NCBI GenBank assembly: GCA_946414395.1 | Contig: CAMKOE010000004.1 | Coordinates: 1 to 64,000 of the forward strand | Direction of reading: 5' to 3' | Source of the DNA: an uncultured Porphyromonadaceae bacterium | Lineage (GTDB): Bacteria; Bacteroidota; Bacteroidia; Bacteroidales; Muribaculaceae | DNA length: 64,000 nt | Shown here: piece by piece, positions 59,984 to 64,000 of the stretch | How the letters are laid out: each line of letters starts with the position of its first letter | Numbering within the stretch: position 1 is the first letter of the stretch | Position numbers and translations under genes: made by a program | The notes under the pieces: generated by a model | Databases searched by the model: none | The model's input: only the letters and a program-made list of their open reading frames with translations | What the model was told of the DNA's origin: nothing

Positions 59984-61804
59984 TCAGTGACCGAAGATAA
60001 TGCTGATGACGAGGCTGACATCGGTAATATTGATTTCACCGTTACCGTCAACATCAGCGCTGCTGGGCGCGGTATCGGTTTTGTCCTCCAGGATGAGGTT
60101 GACAATGTAGTTGATGTCAAGAATGTTGACCTCGCCGTCGTTGTTGGCGTCGCCCGGGACTTTCGTCTGGCGGGCATAGAGCGTGATGTCGTCGATGTTC
60201 ACGCGAGAGCCTGTCTTCTGAGCGATGCGGTAGCGCACGGGTTCACTGACGTCGGCTTTGAGAGAATAGCGCTGCAAGGAACCCTTGGTGGCCGTGATGG
60301 TGGCCAGTGTGGTCCAGGTGGCGCCATGGTCGGTACTGTAATCGATATTCAGGGTCGCATCGGCATCGCTGCCAAAGCATCCGGCCCAGAAACTGATGCC
60401 GCTCGTGCCGCGCTGATAGTCCTCACTCATGGCAATCTCGCTGCTGCTGGTCTTGCCCAGGCGGCACGAGTACTCGCCGATGCTCAGGTTGTCACCCGTG
60501 AAGATGCCGGCGTTGGTGAATCGCCAAGCGAAGGCATGACCCTGCACATCTTTGTCGGCATAACTGGCATAGGAGTCACAACCCTCCCAGTCCTCGGTGA
60601 TGCTGTCGCCCTGTATGGGGCCGGGACCGGGTTCGTCACCCGACTTGGTGGCGGTGGCATTGACCGTGAACAGTGTTGCCACCTCGCTGCTGCTCAGCGT
60701 GATGGCGTTTTCAAAGTCGCCGGCCTCGCTGGCAAGGAATGTGATGACAAGCGTGGTGCCGTCGTTGACCTCGCTGGCGCCGAAGGACTCGCGGCTAGCG
60801 TAGAAGTTCTCGTTGTCGCTCATCGTCAAGGTAAGGCCCTTAGTCAGGTTCTCTCCCTTGATGCGGATGCTGTAACTGATTTCTTCGCCTTGAGTGGTCG
60901 AGCCCATGTCGAAGGTTGAGCCGTTCTTGGGCGCGGTGATTGTGGCAGACACTTCATCACCCGGTCCGTTCCATGCCTTTCCTTGCTTGTCGCCCCAGAT
61001 GTATTCGGCCAGTTCGGGGTGGTCGATAAAGGGGTTGCGATTGCCCTGGATGCCATAGACGGCATCATTGCGCTTGATCTCCTTGTCGCTCACGGGATCC
61101 ATGCGGGTCCACTCCATCAGCATGTTGATGGTCCACGTCGAGAAGGCCTTGTACTTGTTATTCTTGTAATCCAGTTGGGCGGTCTTGCCTGTCGGCCAAG
61201 AAGGAATCTCGGATTTATAGCATGTCACCATGTAGAAATAGGTGCGTGCCAAGTCACCCTTGTACTCGTCGTCGGGCTCAAACACGTCTCCACTATAGCC
61301 CGGGTAGGTGCATTTGCCCGATTTACCCTTGGCGACGTAACTGCCATAGGTCAGACGGGTGCCGTCGGCGCACACGCCATAGGGGTCACTGCCGCGTTGG
61401 CTGTTGACATAGATGTCGGTTGGGTAGATGTGAAACACGTCGGTGTTCATGGGAGCCACCTCACCGCCGAACCAACTCCTGGGGAAACTGTGCTCTCGGT
61501 TATAGCCTTGACCCACGTGTGAGGCCGACGAGCCGTTATCGCTGGGCCTGTAGCGGCAATTGCTGTAGATGTCGATGATATAGCCATTATCATCAACGTC
61601 GGCAATGGCAAAGGCGTTAAGCAACCCAGAGGAGTAGGAAACCTCCCTGTGGTCGTGGATGATGTTCCTCAAGGCCGTCATCAGCGCCTCGTCGCTCTTG
61701 CCCAATGCTGCATTGTAGTAACTGGCTGGAGCGGCGGCTAGGGCTACCTGCACGGCGGCAACCAGCACAGCCAGTGTCAGGACAAATCGGTTGTACTTGT
61801 TCAT
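59984..61804 (-). CDS. Secreted endonuclease I family nuclease with dockerin-like C-terminus
   Basis: This 606-residue exported protein is the third endonuclease I paralogue. The signal peptide is MNKYNRFVLTLAVLVAAVQV and onward to about residue 24. The nuclease motif is YNREHSFPRSWFGGE, followed by DVFHIYPTDIYVNSQRG. An Ig-like and a jelly-roll-like domain follow, then dockerin-like repeats (GDANNDGEVNILDIN and DVDGNGEINITDVS). It ends there, without the type IX-like tail of its two relatives. An ATG two codons earlier (61810) is possible; longer frames overlap rlmN. It lies 28 bases after rlmN and may be co-transcribed. Confidence 0.9.
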   Translation of the reverse strand: MNKYNRFVLTLAVLVAAVQVALAAAPASYYNAALGKSDEALMTALRNIIHDHREVSYSSGLLNAFAIADVDDNGYIIDIYSNCRYRPSDNGSSASHVGQGYNREHSFPRSWFGGEVAPMNTDVFHIYPTDIYVNSQRGSDPYGVCADGTRLTYGSYVAKGKSGKCTYPGYSGDVFEPDDEYKGDLARTYFYMVTCYKSEIPSWPTGKTAQLDYKNNKYKAFSTWTINMLMEWTRMDPVSDKEIKRNDAVYGIQGNRNPFIDHPELAEYIWGDKQGKAWNGPGDEVSATITAPKNGSTFDMGSTTQGEEISYSIRIKGENLTKGLTLTMSDNENFYASRESFGASEVNDGTTLVITFLASEAGDFENAITLSSSEVATLFTVNATATKSGDEPGPGPIQGDSITEDWEGCDSYASYADKDVQGHAFAWRFTNAGIFTGDNLSIGEYSCRLGKTSSSEIAMSEDYQRGTSGISFWAGCFGSDADATLNIDYSTDHGATWTTLATITATKGSLQRYSLKADVSEPVRYRIAQKTGSRVNIDDITLYARQTKVPGDANNDGEVNILDINYIVNLILEDKTDTAPSSADVDGNGEINITDVSLVISIIFGH

Positions 61805-61832
61805 AGTCATTTGTTTGCTTTGAAATGATGAG

Positions 61833-62912
61833 TTATTTCTTGACCTTCTTGGTGTTTTTAGCGTCCTTGCCGGCTTGGGTGCCGCGCACCTGGCCTGCCA
61901 GTTGACCGCATGCGGCGGCAATGTCCTCACCGCGGCTGCGGCGGATGGTGCAGGTCACGCCCTTGCTGTTCAGGTAGTCGCGGAAGTAGGTCATCCGCTC
62001 GTCACTGCTGGTGCGCAGTTTCTCGATACCCGGAATCATGTGGTAGCGGATGAGGTTCACGCGCACGTGCTCGTTGGGCAGCAGTTCGCGCAGTTTCTCG
62101 GCATGCTGGATGTCGTCGTTGAACCATTGCCAGCAGATGTATTCCACCGACAAGCGGCGCTGGTGGGCAAAGTCGTAGTTGCCCAGCATCTCTATCACGT
62201 CGGCGATGGGATAGAGTCGCTCGATAGGCATCATCGAGGAGCGTTCCTCCTGCACGGCATTGTGCACGCTCACGGCAATGTGTACGCTGGTCTGCTCACA
62301 CAGGATCTTCAGTTCGGGCTTCTTGCCCACGGTCGATACCGTGACGCGCTTTGGACTCCAGGCCAGGCCCCACGGCTCGGTCAGGATGGCAATGACGCGC
62401 AGCACCTCGTCCAGGTTGTCCAGCGGCTCGCCCATGCCCATGAACACGACATTGGTCAGCCGCTCGCTCTCGGGGATGCTGAGCACCTGATTGATGATCT
62501 GGTTGGACGTCAGGTTGCCGTGGAAGCCCTGCTTGCCCGTCATGCAGAAGTAGCAGTTCATCCTGCACCCCTTCTGCGACGAGATGCACAGCGTGGCACG
62601 GTCATCCTCGGGGATATAAACCGACTCGACTGCCTGCTTGTCGCCCACGTCAAACAGGTACTTCACCGTGCCGTCCTCGCTGGCGGCGGCATGGCTGGGC
62701 GGGTACAGGCCCACGCAGTAGCGGCTGGCCAGCAGTTCGCGGTTGGCCTTGGAGATGTTCAGCATCTGCTCAAAGTCATTAACCCGTTTCTGGTAGATCC
62801 ACTGTGCCAATTGTTTAGCCACAAAGCGCGGCATGCCCAGGGCAGTTACCGCATCCTGAATTTCCTCGAGAGTCATGCCGGCCATCGGCTGCAATGTCTT
62901 GTCGTTGCTCAT
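61833..62912 (-). CDS. rlmN: 23S rRNA (adenine-2503-C2)-methyltransferase RlmN
   Basis: RlmN is a radical-SAM enzyme that methylates A2503 of 23S rRNA and A37 of some tRNAs. The protein has 359 residues, normal for the family. The cluster motif CxxxCxxC is in GCRMNCYFCMTGKQGF; GMGEPLDNL, SPKRVTVSTVG and the C-terminal RGEDIAAACGQLAG (with the mechanistic Cys) are also present. It may be co-transcribed with the nuclease gene 28 bases downstream, an odd pairing. A TACCTTTG box lies upstream at 62945-62952. Confidence 0.97.
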   Translation of the reverse strand: MSNDKTLQPMAGMTLEEIQDAVTALGMPRFVAKQLAQWIYQKRVNDFEQMLNISKANRELLASRYCVGLYPPSHAAASEDGTVKYLFDVGDKQAVESVYIPEDDRATLCISSQKGCRMNCYFCMTGKQGFHGNLTSNQIINQVLSIPESERLTNVVFMGMGEPLDNLDEVLRVIAILTEPWGLAWSPKRVTVSTVGKKPELKILCEQTSVHIAVSVHNAVQEERSSMMPIERLYPIADVIEMLGNYDFAHQRRLSVEYICWQWFNDDIQHAEKLRELLPNEHVRVNLIRYHMIPGIEKLRTSSDERMTYFRDYLNSKGVTCTIRRSRGEDIAAACGQLAGQVRGTQAGKDAKNTKKVKK

Positions 62913-62944
62913 GTCTTGAAAGATTTGATTCCTTATTTAAACTG

Positions 62945-62952
62945 CAAAGGTA
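62945..62952 (-). promoter_or_regulatory. -7 element of rlmN
   Basis: On the minus strand TACCTTTG is a full -7 match 33 bases before the ATG. No clear -33 TTTG is visible at the expected distance. Confidence 0.5.
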
Positions 62953-63021
62953 CTACAAAGTTTTCACTTACTGACCGCTGACTTGCCGATTTTTAGCCAA
63001 TTACGTCAAAAAAGTGTAGGA

Positions 63022-63052
63022 AAAAGCGGAGACGCCGCTCTGCGGCGCCTCC
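63022..63052 (-). terminator. Rho-independent terminator of P5C dehydrogenase gene
   Basis: GGAG-A-CGCCG pairs with CGGCG-C-CTCC (63028-63052, one mismatch) around a 5-base loop. The minus strand continues with CTTTTTCC. It lies about 50 bases after the stop at 63101. Confidence 0.82.
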
Positions 63053-63100
63053 ACTGATATTGGCCGTGGCTGGATTGATTACCAGTTAATGGCTATTGAC

Positions 63101-64000
63101 TTATTTCATGTAGGTGTAGCGGTAGTCGGTGGGTGACACGAGGGTTTCCTTGATCACGCGCGGGATAATCCAGCGGATGAGGTTGAACTCGCCACCAGCC
63201 TTGTCGTTGGTACCACTGGCACGCGCGCCGCCAAAGGGCTGCATGCCCACAACGGCTCCCGTCGGCTTGTCGTTGATGTAGAAGTTGCCGGCAGCATAGC
63301 AGAGCCTGTCGGTCAATTTCTCAACAGCCATGCGGTCGCGGCCCCAAACGGCACCGGTCAAGCCATAGGGCGATGTCTCGTCACACAGTGTGGCGGTCTC
63401 GTCCACCTTGTCGTCGTCATAGGGGTAAACCGTCAGCACGGGGCCAAAGATCTCCTCTTCCATCGACTTGAAGCGCGGGTTGCTGGTCTCGATCACCGTG
63501 GGCTCAACAAACCAGCCCTTGCTCTTGTCGCACTTGCCGCCAATGACGATCTTGGCGTCGTCGGCCTTCTCGGCATACTCAATATAGGACTGGCACTTGT
63601 CGAACGATGCCTCGTCGATAACGGCGTTGATGAAGTTGCCGGGATCCTTGACGTCGCCCATCTTCACCTCATCGCACATGGCCTTGATGTCGGCCAGGAC
63701 ATCGGCCCACATGCTCTTGGGAATATACATGCGCGAGGCTGCCGAGCACTTCTGGCCCTGGAACTCAAACGCGCCGCAGAAGGCTGCCGTAGCCACGGCC
63801 TTCTTGTCGGCACTGGGGTGAACAAAGATGAAGTCCTTGCCGCCGGTCTCGCCCACGAGGCGGGGGTAGGAGATATACTGGTCCACATTCATGCTGGCCT
63901 GCTTCCACAGCGACTTGAAGGTGGCTGTGCTGCCAGTGAAGTGGATGCCGCTGAAGTACTTGCTCTGGGTGGCAACCTCGCCGATGAGGGCACCGCTGCC
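63101..64000 (-). CDS. pruA: 1-Pyrroline-5-carboxylate dehydrogenase (partial, cut by window edge)
   Basis: This is the C-terminal 300 residues of an NAD-dependent aldehyde dehydrogenase; the frame is open to the right edge of the window, so the start lies outside. It oxidises glutamate semialdehyde to glutamate in proline and arginine catabolism. GETGGKDF provides the active-site Glu, and FEFQGQKCSAASR the catalytic Cys. VGMQPFGGARASGTNDKAGG and the ending typical of P5C dehydrogenases support the assignment over general aldehyde dehydrogenases. An apparent ATG at 63892 is internal. Confidence 0.93.
   Translation of the reverse strand, partial: GSGALIGEVATQSKYFSGIHFTGSTATFKSLWKQASMNVDQYISYPRLVGETGGKDFIFVHPSADKKAVATAAFCGAFEFQGQKCSAASRMYIPKSMWADVLADIKAMCDEVKMGDVKDPGNFINAVIDEASFDKCQSYIEYAEKADDAKIVIGGKCDKSKGWFVEPTVIETSNPRFKSMEEEIFGPVLTVYPYDDDKVDETATLCDETSPYGLTGAVWGRDRMAVEKLTDRLCYAAGNFYINDKPTGAVVGMQPFGGARASGTNDKAGGEFNLIRWIIPRVIKETLVSPTDYRYTYMK

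Overview
The window looks like chromosomal DNA of a member of the Bacteroidales, possibly Muribaculaceae or Prevotellaceae (family guess, low confidence). Many genes are preceded by the Bacteroidetes promoter pair (TTTG near -33, TAnnTTTG near -7). Secreted proteins carry dockerin-like DVNxDGxVNISDV repeats, some with a type IX-like C-terminal domain. A bacterial myo-inositol-phosphate synthase is present. Gene density is high, with many 1-11 base overlaps. No transposase, integrase or CRISPR array is visible.

Layout. Bases 1-9245 are mostly housekeeping: ybaK-aroC-thioesterase, yigZ, a C1B peptidase, tRNA-Ser(GCU), an ATP-grasp/CDP-alcohol phosphatidyltransferase pair and a secreted endonuclease I protein. 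Bases 9349-17837 (minus strand) hold ugd and wzc for polysaccharide export, ino1, an NTP transferase, a HAD protein and pdxA. Bases 18065-35906 form a long plus-strand surface polysaccharide locus with its own promoter and a roughly 200-base leader: seven glycosyltransferase genes (one broken by an in-frame TAG), a CDP-6-deoxyhexose branch (rfbF, rfbG, an SDR, a 3,5-epimerase), an acyltransferase, an EpsG-like polymerase, an aminotransferase plus a cytidylyltransferase/oxidoreductase fusion, a PglC-like initiating transferase, a double PglD-like protein and an SDR.

Bases 35921-47455 are the most unusual part: an acyl-carrier-protein system embedded in the polysaccharide locus. Two promoter-led operons together encode four ACPs, an acyl-activating ligase, two KAS III-like enzymes with intact Cys-His-Asn triads, an FkbH-like glyceryl-ACP synthase, a VOC protein, a metallo-beta-lactamase-fold hydrolase, an ATP-grasp enzyme, a sugar aminotransferase, a PglD-like acyltransferase and another glycosyltransferase. 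The simplest reading is that a small acyl group, perhaps glycerate-derived, is built on ACPs and transferred to an amino sugar or other capsule component. FkbH + ACP + KAS III is the set used for tetronate formation in polyketide clusters. The product here is inference.

Bases 47545-64000 return to unrelated genes: an EEP phosphoesterase, a beta-helix lipoprotein, a GHL10 glycosidase-like protein, a dockerin protein, a MarC-like protein, valS, rpiB, two more secreted endonuclease I paralogues, rlmN, and a 1-pyrroline-5-carboxylate dehydrogenase cut by the right edge. Expected partners not seen in the window are a Wzx flippase, a Wza-type outer-membrane exporter, a UDP-GlcNAc 4,6-dehydratase and RfbH.
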